From Candidatus Omnitrophota bacterium (GTDB lineage: Bacteria; Omnitrophota; Gorgyraeia; JAUYCX01), in the NCBI GenBank assembly GCA_030692045.1, contig JAUYCX010000095.1, positions 1 to 64,000 of the forward strand: a stretch of 64,000 nt of DNA, read 5' to 3'. This document shows positions 43,997-53,009 of the stretch, one piece after another; position 1 is the stretch's first letter; every line of letters starts with the position of its first letter. The translations under genes and the position numbers were made by a program. The notes under the pieces are model-generated. The model did no database searches and was not told the DNA's origin. It was given only the letters and a program-made list of their open reading frames with translations.

Positions 43997-45685
43997 ATGC
44001 AGATAAATTTGTTATATCCTTGGTTTAGAATAGATAGGCTTAATGGCTTTATTGCTTTGTCCATAATTTTATTTTCGATTTTAACTGCGATTTATTCTTT
44101 TAGATTTATGAGAGGCAAACCTCAGCTTATCCAGTATTATTCCTGTATCCTTTTAACTGCGCTTGCTTCTTTATTCGCGGTTCTGTCTAATAATCTAATC
44201 TTACTTGTGATATTTTGGGGTTTTTTGGGGTTAACTTTGTATCTACTGATTAACTTAGGCCAGAAGGGCTGTGATCTAGCGGCAAAAAAGACCCTTGTCA
44301 TTGTGGGCGGCAGTGATATTCTAATGCTTTTGGGAATTGCAATTATCTATTTTTTAACTGGCACTTTTCAAATGGATAAAATAAGCATTTCCCTAAGCCT
44401 TAGCTACAACATAGTTGCTAATCTTGCGTATCTGTGTTTAGCCATTGCTTGTTTTGCTAAAGCAGGAGCAATGCCGTTTCATTCCTGGATTCCAGATTGC
44501 AGTGAATTTGCACCTATTCCTGTGGTGGCATATTTACCAGCTTCTTTGGATAAGTTATTAGGCATTTATCTTTTGGCTAGAATTTCCTTGGATTTATTTG
44601 TAATGAATACAGCAATGAATATATTTTTGATGGCTATTGGCGCTTTTACCATAATTGCCGCTGTAATGATGGCTTTAGTCCAACATAATCTTAAGCGCTT
44701 GTTAGGTTATCATGCTGTTTCGCAGGTAGGTTATATGGTTTTAGGTATTGGCACGGGAAATCCTATTGGCATTGCCGGCGGAATATTTCATATGTTGAAT
44801 AATTCTATATATAAACAGGCGCTTTTCTTGACTGGCGGAAATATAGAATATAAAACTGGCACAAGCGATTTAGATAAGCTTGGTGGTTTAACCAAGGCAA
44901 TGCCTGTTACTTATATTTCTTTTCTTATTGCCAGCCTTGCCATATCCGGAGTTCCTCCGTTTAATGGCTTTGTGTCCAAGTGGATGATATATCAGGGATT
45001 AATTAAAGCGTATCAAGTATCAAATATCACCTCGACTTCGCTCTGGTCAATCATTTATCAGGTATTTATTTTGTTGGCTTTAGTTGGGGCAATGTTTGGG
45101 TCTGGCCTTACATTAGCCAGCTTTATGAAATTACTTCATGCGGCATTTTTAGGTGAAAGAAGAGAGACAGATTCCCAAGATTATAAAGAGGTAAATTGGC
45201 AGATGTGGCTGCCACCTGCATTTTTAGCTATATTATGTTTAGTCTTAGGGATTTTTGCCTATGAAATCCCTTTAAGATTATTTATACTGCCTTCAGTCAA
45301 GGGTGTAGAATTTTTGGGTTTTTGGTCGCCTTCTTGGACTACATTATTAATTTTTGTGGGTTTGTTAATAGGTTTGATTATCTATTGGCTGGGCAGTTTA
45401 AAAAGTCGAGCCAGATACGATAGCTATTTTGTGGGTGGAGAAATAATGCCGATAGATTCAAGGGTTACGGGAACGCAATTTTATAACACAGTAATGGATT
45501 TTAAGCTGATTAAATTTATTTATGAAAAGGCAAAGCAAAAAACCTTTGATATCTACGAGCAGTCAAAGAATCTCGTGTTTAGCATAGATAAATTCTTACA
45601 ATATCTGCACAATGGTATTTTACCAACGTATCTAGTTTGGATACTTTTAGGCACGATTGGGTTGTTTTTGATACTCATAAGATAG
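43997..45685 (+). CDS. NuoL/MrpD-like ion-translocating subunit of the hydrogenase
   Basis: A 562-residue antiporter-like protein with about fourteen helices. The key lysine/histidine helices are visible in AKAGAMPFHSWIPD and LVQHNLKRLLGYHAVSQVGYM. It has a C-terminal extension with FVGGE and TGTQFYNTV segments as in Ech/Hyf proton channels. It is the first of two such subunits in the operon (see 46985). Confidence 0.9.
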   Translation: MQINLLYPWFRIDRLNGFIALSIILFSILTAIYSFRFMRGKPQLIQYYSCILLTALASLFAVLSNNLILLVIFWGFLGLTLYLLINLGQKGCDLAAKKTLVIVGGSDILMLLGIAIIYFLTGTFQMDKISISLSLSYNIVANLAYLCLAIACFAKAGAMPFHSWIPDCSEFAPIPVVAYLPASLDKLLGIYLLARISLDLFVMNTAMNIFLMAIGAFTIIAAVMMALVQHNLKRLLGYHAVSQVGYMVLGIGTGNPIGIAGGIFHMLNNSIYKQALFLTGGNIEYKTGTSDLDKLGGLTKAMPVTYISFLIASLAISGVPPFNGFVSKWMIYQGLIKAYQVSNITSTSLWSIIYQVFILLALVGAMFGSGLTLASFMKLLHAAFLGERRETDSQDYKEVNWQMWLPPAFLAILCLVLGIFAYEIPLRLFILPSVKGVEFLGFWSPSWTTLLIFVGLLIGLIIYWLGSLKSRARYDSYFVGGEIMPIDSRVTGTQFYNTVMDFKLIKFIYEKAKQKTFDIYEQSKNLVFSIDKFLQYLHNGILPTYLVWILLGTIGLFLILIR

Positions 45686-45686
45686 T

Positions 45687-46211
45687 ATGGAACTGCATTT
45701 ACTTTTATTATTTATGATTCTGGCGGCAATTGTAGCTGTTGAGGTAGAGGACCTGCTTTCCAGCGTAATTGCAGTTGGCGCTGTGGGGTTAGGTTTATCT
45801 TTGGCTTTTTTAATATTAAAGGCGCCAGATTTAGCCATAACGCAGTTGGTGGTTGAGATTTTATGCCTCATAATACTTATTCGCGCAACCTTAAAAAAAG
45901 ACTTGCCCGCGGTAAAAGATGGGCGCTGGCTTTTTAATACAATCTCAACTTTATTATTTATCGCTTGTTTCTTAATATTTGCCTATTTTGCCTTAAAGGA
46001 ATTGCCAAATTTTGGGGAAACTCAGATGAGAGTGGCTAAAAAATATATTGAACTGGGCTTAGGAAATACAGGAGCCACTAATATTGTGTCTGCCATAATC
46101 TTAGACTTCAGGGGTTATGATACTTTGGGAGAGGCAACTATTCTCTTTACTGCGGTAATGGGAGTTTTGGCGATAATGCGTCAAAAAGGAAGAGTCAGAA
46201 ATGAAAAATAG
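45687..46211 (+). CDS. MbhD/MbhE-like (MrpA C-terminal) membrane subunit
   Basis: A 174-residue membrane protein. The first half is a DUF4040/MbhD domain (APDLAITQLVVEIL). The second half is an MbhE-like segment (GATNIVSAIILDFRGYDTLGE). Together they match the C-terminal part of MrpA, which is split in Pyrococcus Mbh and fused here. It likely links Mrp and hydrogenase arms. Confidence 0.88.
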   Translation: MELHLLLLFMILAAIVAVEVEDLLSSVIAVGAVGLGLSLAFLILKAPDLAITQLVVEILCLIILIRATLKKDLPAVKDGRWLFNTISTLLFIACFLIFAYFALKELPNFGETQMRVAKKYIELGLGNTGATNIVSAIILDFRGYDTLGEATILFTAVMGVLAIMRQKGRVRNEK

Positions 46212-46653
46212 AGAAGAAGGCATGACCCTGATTGTAAAAACGATTACCCGACTCACTGTCGGACTAATATTACTTTATGGAATTTATATTGTTTTGCATG
46301 GACACATTAGTCCGGGTGGTGGGTTTGCCGGCGGGGTAATCATTGCACTTTCTTTTATTCATCTAACACTTGCCTTTGGGGCTAAGGTTGCTTTAAAGAA
46401 GCTAAACCAAGTGCGTGCTTCATTTTTTGAGAACTTGGGTGCAATAATGTTTTTATCTATCGCCGTACTCGGATTTGTTATCGGCAGGTACTTCTTCTTT
46501 AACTTTTTTCCAGAGAAAGGTAAACCCTTTGAATTGTTCAGTGCCGGTATAATTCCATTATGCAATATTGCGATATGCCTTAAAGTGGGTGCAGGTTTGT
46601 TCGCTATTTTTCTGGCTTTGATTTTATTTCAAAAAACAAAGGAAACGCAATGA
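46201..46653 (+). CDS. mnhB: MrpB/MnhB-like antiporter subunit
   Basis: A 150-residue four-helix protein with the MnhB signature YIVLHGHISPGGGFAGGV (about 27-44). It is part of the Mrp-type Na+/H+ antiporter module of the hydrogenase. It starts inside the upstream gene and overlaps the next by 4 bp. Confidence 0.92.
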   Translation: MKNREEGMTLIVKTITRLTVGLILLYGIYIVLHGHISPGGGFAGGVIIALSFIHLTLAFGAKVALKKLNQVRASFFENLGAIMFLSIAVLGFVIGRYFFFNFFPEKGKPFELFSAGIIPLCNIAICLKVGAGLFAIFLALILFQKTKETQ

Positions 46654-46988
46654 CAGTATATATTTTATGTTTAATTTTATTTTGTATCGGGCTTTATTGC
46701 GTATTAAGGAAAAGAAATATTATTAAAATTATTATTGGCTTGGGTATTATTGAATACGCCATAAATTTATTTTTTGTCCTCGTAGGTTATAAAATGAATG
46801 GACGTGCGCCAATATTAGCCAAAGACCAGGCAATCGCAAATATGGTTGACCCTCTGCCGCAAGCATTAGTTTTAACTTCTATTGTTATTGGTTTGGCAGT
46901 TACGGCATTGATTGTAGCTCTTGCCATAAGAATCTATGAGAAATACGGCACCTTTGATATAACCAAGATTAGGAGATTAAAGGGATGA
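46650..46988 (+). CDS. mnhC: MrpC/MnhC-like antiporter subunit
   Basis: A 112-residue three-helix protein of the NuoK/MnhC family (GLGIIEYAINLFFVLVGY, ADPLPQALVLTSIVIG type segment). It is the third Mrp subunit of the operon, overlapping both neighbours by 4 bp. Confidence 0.92.
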   Translation: MTVYILCLILFCIGLYCVLRKRNIIKIIIGLGIIEYAINLFFVLVGYKMNGRAPILAKDQAIANMVDPLPQALVLTSIVIGLAVTALIVALAIRIYEKYGTFDITKIRRLKG

Positions 46989-48475
46989 TGGTTTTGCCTT
47001 TTTTTGTAATTATTCCTCTGGGCTGTGCATTTCTTATTTCACTCTTGGGAAAAAAGATAAGCAAATTTGCTGATTGTTTAGCTAACTTAGGTAGCTTAAG
47101 TCTATTAGCACTTTCCTTATATTCAGTCGCATTAGTTAATAATTATAAAGTTATTGTTTATAAGGTTGGGGGATGGATGCCGCCCATAGGAATTTGTTTA
47201 AGCCTTGACGGCCTGACTAGTTTTATGTTAGTGACAGTAAATTTAGTAAGTTTTTTAGTGACAATTTATTCTATAAATTATATGGCAAGATACACAGATA
47301 AATACAGATTTTATACCTTATTTATGCTTATGCTTGCAGGGATGAATGGTATTATTGTTACGGGAGATTTATTTAATCTCTTTGTTTTTTTAGAAATTGC
47401 CTCAATTGCTAGCTATGCCTTGGTTGCCTTTGGAACTGAGGCAGAGGAATTAGAGGCTTCCTTTAAATATGCAATTATGGGCTCAGTTGCTTCTAGTTTT
47501 GTGCTTTTGGGGATTGCCTTACTTTATGGTTATACCTCTAGCTTAAATATGGCTGATATTGCTCAGGCTTTAAGCACAAAACCAAGCACTTGGCTTATAC
47601 CTTTTGTATCTGCTTTTTTCTTGATGGGTTTTGGTTTAAAGGCGGCGCTAGTTCCTTTTCATGCCTGGCTTGCTGATGCTCATTCGTCTGCACCAGCGCC
47701 CATATCAGCCATGCTTTCAGGGGTTTTTATCAAGACATTGGGTGTTTATGCGCTTTGTCGTATTTTCTTCAATGTCTTGGGAGCATCTTCCAAGATACTT
47801 TTTGTTTTAGTAATCTTAGGGATTATATCGCAGATTTTGGGTGCATTCTTAGCCATAGCACAGCGCGATATAAAAAGGATGTTTGCCTATTCGAGCATTA
47901 GCCAAATAGGATACATTATATTTGCTTTAGGTATTGGAACGCCTTTGGCTGTTTTGGGAGGGCTTTTTCATTTGTTTAATCATGCTATTTTTAAATCTTT
48001 ACTATTTTTGAATTCTGGTTCAATTGAATATGCAACTGGTACTCGCGACATGCAAAAATTAGGAGGACTTAACAAGCGTTTGCCTGTTACAGGATTTACG
48101 AGTTTTTTAGGCTCAATTGGCATATCTGGCATCCCTCCTTTGGGAGGATTTTTTAGTAAGCTGATTATTATAATCGCAGCAGTACAAGCCCGATACTTTG
48201 GCTTGGCGATAATTTCTGTGTTGGTAAGCATCCTAACATTAGTTTATTATTTAAAATTTCTTGGGCTAACATTTTTCGGAAAGCTCGATGAGATTTGGTT
48301 GAAGGTTAAAGAACCGCCTATTGCCATGAGATTATCAATGATAATTCTGGCAATTATTTGTACAATCAGCGGACTTTTGCTTACTCCCTTATTGAAACCA
48401 TTTCTTCATTCAGCAGTTAATGTTTTATTATTGGGAACTAGTTATAAAGACGCAGTTTTTGGAGCACTCAGGTGA
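46985..48475 (+). CDS. mnhD: MrpD/MnhD-like antiporter subunit
   Basis: A 496-residue NuoN/M-like ion-translocating protein. FEIASIASYALVAFG-type (here FLEIASIASYALV), LKAALVPFHAWLADAHSSAP and QRDIKRMFAYSSISQIGYI carry the expected charged helix residues. It is the second large antiporter subunit, probably the Na+/H+ exchanger. Confidence 0.93.
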   Translation: MMVLPFFVIIPLGCAFLISLLGKKISKFADCLANLGSLSLLALSLYSVALVNNYKVIVYKVGGWMPPIGICLSLDGLTSFMLVTVNLVSFLVTIYSINYMARYTDKYRFYTLFMLMLAGMNGIIVTGDLFNLFVFLEIASIASYALVAFGTEAEELEASFKYAIMGSVASSFVLLGIALLYGYTSSLNMADIAQALSTKPSTWLIPFVSAFFLMGFGLKAALVPFHAWLADAHSSAPAPISAMLSGVFIKTLGVYALCRIFFNVLGASSKILFVLVILGIISQILGAFLAIAQRDIKRMFAYSSISQIGYIIFALGIGTPLAVLGGLFHLFNHAIFKSLLFLNSGSIEYATGTRDMQKLGGLNKRLPVTGFTSFLGSIGISGIPPLGGFFSKLIIIIAAVQARYFGLAIISVLVSILTLVYYLKFLGLTFFGKLDEIWLKVKEPPIAMRLSMIILAIICTISGLLLTPLLKPFLHSAVNVLLLGTSYKDAVFGALR

Positions 48476-48969
48476 AAAAAAGTCAAATTATTTTGTTTTT
48501 ACTGGCACTCTTAATCTGGACGCTCCTAACTTGGCCATTAGATTTACAGCATTTAATCGTAGGTGTTTTAGTTTGCAGCTTTGTTTCTTTTATGACTGGC
48601 GACCTATTTATTAAAAGGCCGTATACGCTTAAGCATGCGAGACGATATTTGTGGTTTCTCTATTATATCCCGTTGTTTATCTGGGAATGTATTAAAGCAA
48701 ATATTGATGTCGCCTATAGAGTAATTCATCCTGATTTACCGATTAATCCCGGCATTGTTAAGGTAAAAACAAGTTTAAAATCAGATACAGCACTTACATT
48801 TTTGGCAAATTCCATTACCCTTACGCCCGGAACGATGTCAGTGGATATAGACCAAGAAAATGGCTACTTATATATTCATTGGATTGATGTTAAGCATAAA
48901 GATATTCAAAAAGCCACGCAAATAATTGTCAAGACATTTGAAGATGTCTTAAGAAGGATTTTTGAATGA
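48472..48969 (+). CDS. mnhE: MrpE/MnhE-like antiporter subunit
   Basis: A 165-residue subunit with two or three N-terminal helices and a cytoplasmic C-terminal domain (NSITLTPGTMSVDID, YIHWIDV). It starts with GTG and overlaps both neighbours by 4 bp. Confidence 0.92.
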   Translation: MKKSQIILFLLALLIWTLLTWPLDLQHLIVGVLVCSFVSFMTGDLFIKRPYTLKHARRYLWFLYYIPLFIWECIKANIDVAYRVIHPDLPINPGIVKVKTSLKSDTALTFLANSITLTPGTMSVDIDQENGYLYIHWIDVKHKDIQKATQIIVKTFEDVLRRIFE

Positions 48970-49328
48970 GCAAGAGGCTGCGTTGGTTATTAGGAGTTGT
49001 ATTCTTTATAGCAATAGCTTTATTTGCTTGGATTAATCCTTTTACCTCTTTGTTGGAATGGCAGTCGCCTTTTCTAAAACATACTTTTTATGTGCTTTAC
49101 TTATGTGGTTTGCTTTGCCTTTGGCGTATACTTAAAGGCCCAACTCCTGCAGATAGGGCTGTAGCAATTGATATCTTAGGAATTTTAGTTGTGGGTTTTT
49201 GCGCAATATTAGGAATTCCCACTGGCAGAGACTGGTACATTGATATTGGTATTGCCTGGGCTTTACAGAGTTTTATCTCTACCTTGGCTTTAGCAAAATA
49301 TTTAGAGGGAAGGGATTTTGATGAATGA
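48966..49328 (+). CDS. mnhF: MrpF/MnhF-like antiporter subunit
   Basis: A 120-residue three-helix protein with the MnhF core RILKGPTPADRAVAID and an ALQSFISTLALAKYLEGRDF end. An extra N-terminal helix (about 7-23) makes it longer than the usual 90 residues. It overlaps the next gene by 11 bp. Confidence 0.9.
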   Translation: MSKRLRWLLGVVFFIAIALFAWINPFTSLLEWQSPFLKHTFYVLYLCGLLCLWRILKGPTPADRAVAIDILGILVVGFCAILGIPTGRDWYIDIGIAWALQSFISTLALAKYLEGRDFDE

Positions 49329-49665
49329 AATATTAGGAATGGTTTTTATTGTTATAGGGCTTATCTTTGATTTTTTTGGTTGCTTAGGGTTAGTTAGGCT
49401 TCCTGATGTGTACAATAGACTTCAGGCCTCTACCAAGTGCGTCACATTAGGAACTTGCAGTATTTTGTTTGGTTTATTTTTATTCAAGGGATTTTCTGCT
49501 GCAGGAATGAAAGCAATTCTATGTATAGTTTTTATTATTCTTACAGCACCGGTTTCTGCGCATGCCTTGGCAAGAGGAGCGCATAAATCAGGGGTTAAGC
49601 TTTGGGAAAAGTCAGTTTGCGATGAGTATGCACAAGACAGAGAACAGAAAACAGACAACAGATAA
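49318..49665 (+). CDS. mnhG: MrpG/MnhG-like antiporter subunit
   Basis: A 115-residue three-helix protein with the MnhG core LVRLPDVYNRLQASTKCVTLG and TAPVSAHALARGAHKSG. The last ten residues (AQDREQKTDNR) come from AGAACAG-type repeat DNA like that inserted in hemB, so the C-terminal tail is repeat-derived. It closes the seven-gene Mrp module. Confidence 0.92.
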   Translation: MMNEILGMVFIVIGLIFDFFGCLGLVRLPDVYNRLQASTKCVTLGTCSILFGLFLFKGFSAAGMKAILCIVFIILTAPVSAHALARGAHKSGVKLWEKSVCDEYAQDREQKTDNR

Positions 49666-49715
49666 AAATCTGTCTTCTGATTTTAACTTCTATTTTCTTA
49701 AAACAAATTGTTACT

Positions 49716-50324
49716 ATGAGATATCCTAAACTGCGAGAATTAAAAGAAGCTGTTAAGGCTTTGATTAAAGGGCCGTATACCTCAAAATTTCCTTTTCAGC
49801 CACATAAGCCATTTGAGGGGTTTCGCGGTAAACCGCAATTTTTTGAAAAGGATTGTGTGGGTTGCACTGCTTGTGTAAATGTTTGCCCATCAGGCGCCTT
49901 AAGCTTTGAGGACAGGGTTGAGAATGGCAAGGGCTCTCGATTGCTTACACGCCGCCTGGATATTTGTATTTTTTGCGGCCAGTGTCAGGCGAATTGTCTA
50001 ACAGGTGAGGGCATAAAATTAACCCAAGAGTTTGATCTTGCAATACTGGGCAAACGCGATGAATTAGCTGAAACAATTGAAAAAGAGCTGGTTCTTTGTG
50101 CAGGCTGTTTGGAGATTATTGCACCAGCTGATCAGATTAAATGGGTAGCTAAAAAATTAGGACCCCTAACTTTTTCCAATGCTTCTTTAATGCTTTATTA
50201 TCTTGCAGAGAAAGGATTATCTTACATAAATTCTTTCCTCTCTAAAGAGACTTCTGCTTCCAGAAAAGATAGGATTAAGTTACTTTGCCCAAAATGCCGG
50301 CGCCTTGCGGTGATTAAATCCTAA
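49716..50324 (+). CDS. NuoI/MbhN-like ferredoxin subunit of the hydrogenase
   Basis: A 202-residue protein with two 4Fe-4S motifs: CVGCTACVNVCPSGAL and CIFCGQCQANC. The second lacks the usual proline. C-terminal CAGC and CPKC pairs may bind an additional metal. It should carry electrons to the small subunit, as MbhN and HyfH do. The placement after the Mrp genes is typical of neither Mbh nor Ech. Confidence 0.85.
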   Translation: MRYPKLRELKEAVKALIKGPYTSKFPFQPHKPFEGFRGKPQFFEKDCVGCTACVNVCPSGALSFEDRVENGKGSRLLTRRLDICIFCGQCQANCLTGEGIKLTQEFDLAILGKRDELAETIEKELVLCAGCLEIIAPADQIKWVAKKLGPLTFSNASLMLYYLAEKGLSYINSFLSKETSASRKDRIKLLCPKCRRLAVIKS

Positions 50325-50355
50325 TAAAATTTTCGCAATTTAATTTAGTAAGACC

Positions 50356-50844
50356 ATGTTAAAACAAAAGACGAATTCTATTTTTCAGAAATTAGAGGCA
50401 GAATTAGAGGGCAGGACGATAATCGTGGGTATGGGCAATACCTTAAGACAGGACGATGGTTTTGGTTGTTGCTTGGCTCAAAAATTAAAGAATAAGATAA
50501 GACTTAAGGTGTTGGATGTAGGTAGTGTTTTAGAGAATTTCTTTGGCGAAATTATAAAAGAAAATCCTAAGACGGTCTTGCTTATCGATGCATTAGATTC
50601 TCGAAATTCCGTAGGTGAACTTAGTCTTTTGAATTCAGAAGAGCTTAAAACAAGCAATTTTTTTCTTTCGCACAATATTTCGCCAAGCTTGCTTTTTGAT
50701 TTTTTAAAGGAAAATACTAATGCAAAGCTTTATTTACTGGCAATTCAGCCTAAGGCAATTGGTTTTGGAGAGGAAATGACATTTAAGATAAAAGAGCGTT
50801 TGGAAGAATTAAGAAATTGGTTTTTAGATAAATACCCAATATGA
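50356..50844 (+). CDS. hydrogenase maturation endopeptidase (HycI/HyaD family)
   Basis: A 162-residue protease that removes the C-terminal peptide of the [NiFe] large subunit after nickel insertion. GMGNTLRQDDGFG, the aspartate in LLIDALD and the histidine in LSHNIS are the metal-site residues. It fits the 35-residue C-terminal extension of the large subunit at 42809. It overlaps the ThiF-like gene by 4 bp. Confidence 0.9.
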   Translation: MLKQKTNSIFQKLEAELEGRTIIVGMGNTLRQDDGFGCCLAQKLKNKIRLKVLDVGSVLENFFGEIIKENPKTVLLIDALDSRNSVGELSLLNSEELKTSNFFLSHNISPSLLFDFLKENTNAKLYLLAIQPKAIGFGEEMTFKIKERLEELRNWFLDKYPI

Positions 50845-51620
50845 GCAAAACAGAAAGATTAATTAAGACTTCAAGTGCAAAAATAGAATTAACCAACTTA
50901 GAATTAAAACGTTATCATCGTCAGATGCTTTTAGATGATTGGGGGCTTAAAGGTCAGCAGAAATTAAAACAGGCCTGTGTATTTATTGCCGGAGCAGGCG
51001 GCTTAGGCTCACCAGTTGCAATATATTTAGCAGCCGCAGGAGTAGGCAGGCTTCGCATCTGTGACTACGATACGTTGGAGGTGTCTAATCTTAACCGACA
51101 GATATTGCATACACATACCCGCATAGGAAAATATAAGGCCTTAAGCGCCAAGATTACCTTAAAAAAGATAAATCCGCATGTTAAAGTGGAGGCATTTTCT
51201 AATAAGATAGACGAGAAAAGCATTGCGGAATTGGTGGGAGGAGCTTCAGTAATTATCGACTGTATGGATAATTTCTTAACCCGTTATGTTCTAAATGAAT
51301 TTGCCATAAAAAATAGACTGCTATTGGTGCATGGCAGTATCTGGGGTTTGGAAGGAAGAATTAGCGCAATCCATTTTCCTAAAACTGCTTGTCTAGCTTG
51401 TATTTTTCCCCAACAGCCGCCCTCTGGAGTTTTTCCAGTGTTAGGCTCAACGCCAGGCGTTATTGGATGTCTTCAAGCAACTGAGGTTATAAAGTATTTG
51501 GTTGGCATTGGTAAAAATCTTTATAATCAATTGCTTATTTTTGATGGGTCTGATATGGGTTTTCAAAGATTAACTGTAAAGGTTGATCCAAATTGCGCAG
51601 TTTGCTCAAAGTATAGATAG
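50841..51620 (+). CDS. ThiF/MoeB/HesA-family E1-like enzyme
   Basis: A 259-residue adenylyltransferase paralogous to the one at 13241. The [10 protein letters not shown] loop, SNLNRQILH, and zinc pairs CLAC and CAVC are intact. No beta-grasp carrier is encoded beside it. It lies between the hydrogenase endopeptidase and HydG, overlapping the former by 4 bp. It could activate a carrier for sulfur delivery or serve hydrogenase maturation; this is unproven. Confidence 0.85.
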   Translation: MSKTERLIKTSSAKIELTNLELKRYHRQMLLDDWGLKGQQKLKQACVFIAGAGGLGSPVAIYLAAAGVGRLRICDYDTLEVSNLNRQILHTHTRIGKYKALSAKITLKKINPHVKVEAFSNKIDEKSIAELVGGASVIIDCMDNFLTRYVLNEFAIKNRLLLVHGSIWGLEGRISAIHFPKTACLACIFPQQPPSGVFPVLGSTPGVIGCLQATEVIKYLVGIGKNLYNQLLIFDGSDMGFQRLTVKVDPNCAVCSKYR

Positions 51621-51635
51621 AAAATATAAAAATTT

Positions 51636-53009
51636 ATGGAACAAAAGATAATTAATCAAGACCAGATTCAAGATATTTTATCTCGGGCAGAAAAAGTATC
51701 CCCCAAAACCATCCTTAATATTCTTAAAAAAGCCAGGAAGAAGCAGGGATTGAACTTAGAAGAAGCAGGCTTTTTGTTGATACTTAATGAGCCACAATTA
51801 AAACAAGAATTATTTAATACTGCAAGTTTTATTAAAGAAGAAATTTATGGAGAAAGACTGGTGTTTTTTGCGCCTTTGTATATTTCAGATTTTTGTGTTA
51901 ATGATTGCAAATATTGTAATTTTCACATAAGTAACCAGATTTTAAGGCGTCTTCGCCTAAGTTTAGAAGAAATAGAAGAGCAAACAAAAATTCTAATCAA
52001 TATGGGTCATAAGAGGATTCTTTTGGAATGCGCAGAAGACCCCATAAATTGCGATATTGATTTTGTGATTAAAGCAATCGAAAGAATTTATGCAGTTGCC
52101 GCTCCTAAGGGCAATATCCGTCGGATAAATGTGAATATTGCTGCTACTTCCAGAGAGAATTATCGCAAATTAAAGTCTGCAAAAATTGGCACCTATCAGC
52201 TATTTCAGGAAACCTATCATAGAGAAACTTATGAAAAGCTGCACAACGGCCCAAAGCAGGATTACGAAAGACAAATAACTGCTCATTGTCGGGCATTTGA
52301 AGCAGGCTTGGATGATTTAGGAATTGGGGTTCTATTTGGTTTGTATGATTGGCGTTTCGAGGTATTGGCGCTTATTTCCCATGCCCAGTTTTTGGATAAA
52401 AAATATGGTGTGGGGCCTCACACGATTTCTGTGCCGCGGTTTAGACCAGGACCAACCATTAATTTTACACCCGCTCAACGAGTTTCTGATAATGATTTTT
52501 TAAAGTTGATTGCCATCTTAAGATTGGCAGTTCCCTATACAGGCATGATAATTTCTACTCGTGAAAGCCCGCAGATAAGAAGACAAGCATTTAAAATTGG
52601 AATATCTCAAGCATCGGCTGCTTCTCAGACTTCCACTGGCGGTTACGGTAAAGTGAATAGCCAACCGCAATTTGAACTTGAGGATAAGCGTTCGCTTGAA
52701 GAGGTAATTAAGGATGTGGTGAATGAAGGATTTCTACCCAGTTTCTGCACTGCCTGTTATAGGTCAGGCCGCACAGGAAAGGAATTTATGCGCCTTTCAA
52801 AACCTGGGCAAATTCATAAGTTTTGTCGGTCAAATGGCCTTTTAACCTTTAGTGAATATCTTGAGGACTTTGTAACCGATGGCCTTAAGAAAAAGGCGCA
52901 GATACTAATTAAATCTTATTTGGAAAAAATAGAAGAGAAAGAGTTACGCAAAGAAACTGAAAAGCGTATTTTAAGCATTAAGCAAGGTGAAAGGGATTTA
53001 TATTTTTAA
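51636..53009 (+). CDS. hydG: HydG, tyrosine lyase of [FeFe] hydrogenase maturation
   Basis: A 457-residue radical-SAM enzyme that cleaves tyrosine to yield CO and cyanide bound to iron. The SAM cluster motif CVNDCKYC (C87, C91, C94) and the C-terminal auxiliary cluster C371-x2-C374-x22-C397 (in CTACYRSGRTG) are both intact; the latter distinguishes HydG from ThiH. FFAPLYISDF is typical. It sits in a [NiFe] hydrogenase operon, and neither HydF nor a [FeFe] hydrogenase is in the window. Confidence 0.92.
   Translation: MEQKIINQDQIQDILSRAEKVSPKTILNILKKARKKQGLNLEEAGFLLILNEPQLKQELFNTASFIKEEIYGERLVFFAPLYISDFCVNDCKYCNFHISNQILRRLRLSLEEIEEQTKILINMGHKRILLECAEDPINCDIDFVIKAIERIYAVAAPKGNIRRINVNIAATSRENYRKLKSAKIGTYQLFQETYHRETYEKLHNGPKQDYERQITAHCRAFEAGLDDLGIGVLFGLYDWRFEVLALISHAQFLDKKYGVGPHTISVPRFRPGPTINFTPAQRVSDNDFLKLIAILRLAVPYTGMIISTRESPQIRRQAFKIGISQASAASQTSTGGYGKVNSQPQFELEDKRSLEEVIKDVVNEGFLPSFCTACYRSGRTGKEFMRLSKPGQIHKFCRSNGLLTFSEYLEDFVTDGLKKKAQILIKSYLEKIEEKELRKETEKRILSIKQGERDLYF

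Noticed and set aside
51636-53009. ThiH (tyrosine lyase of thiamine synthesis)
   Set aside because: The C-terminal CX2CX22C cluster motif is specific to HydG, and no thiamine genes are nearby.
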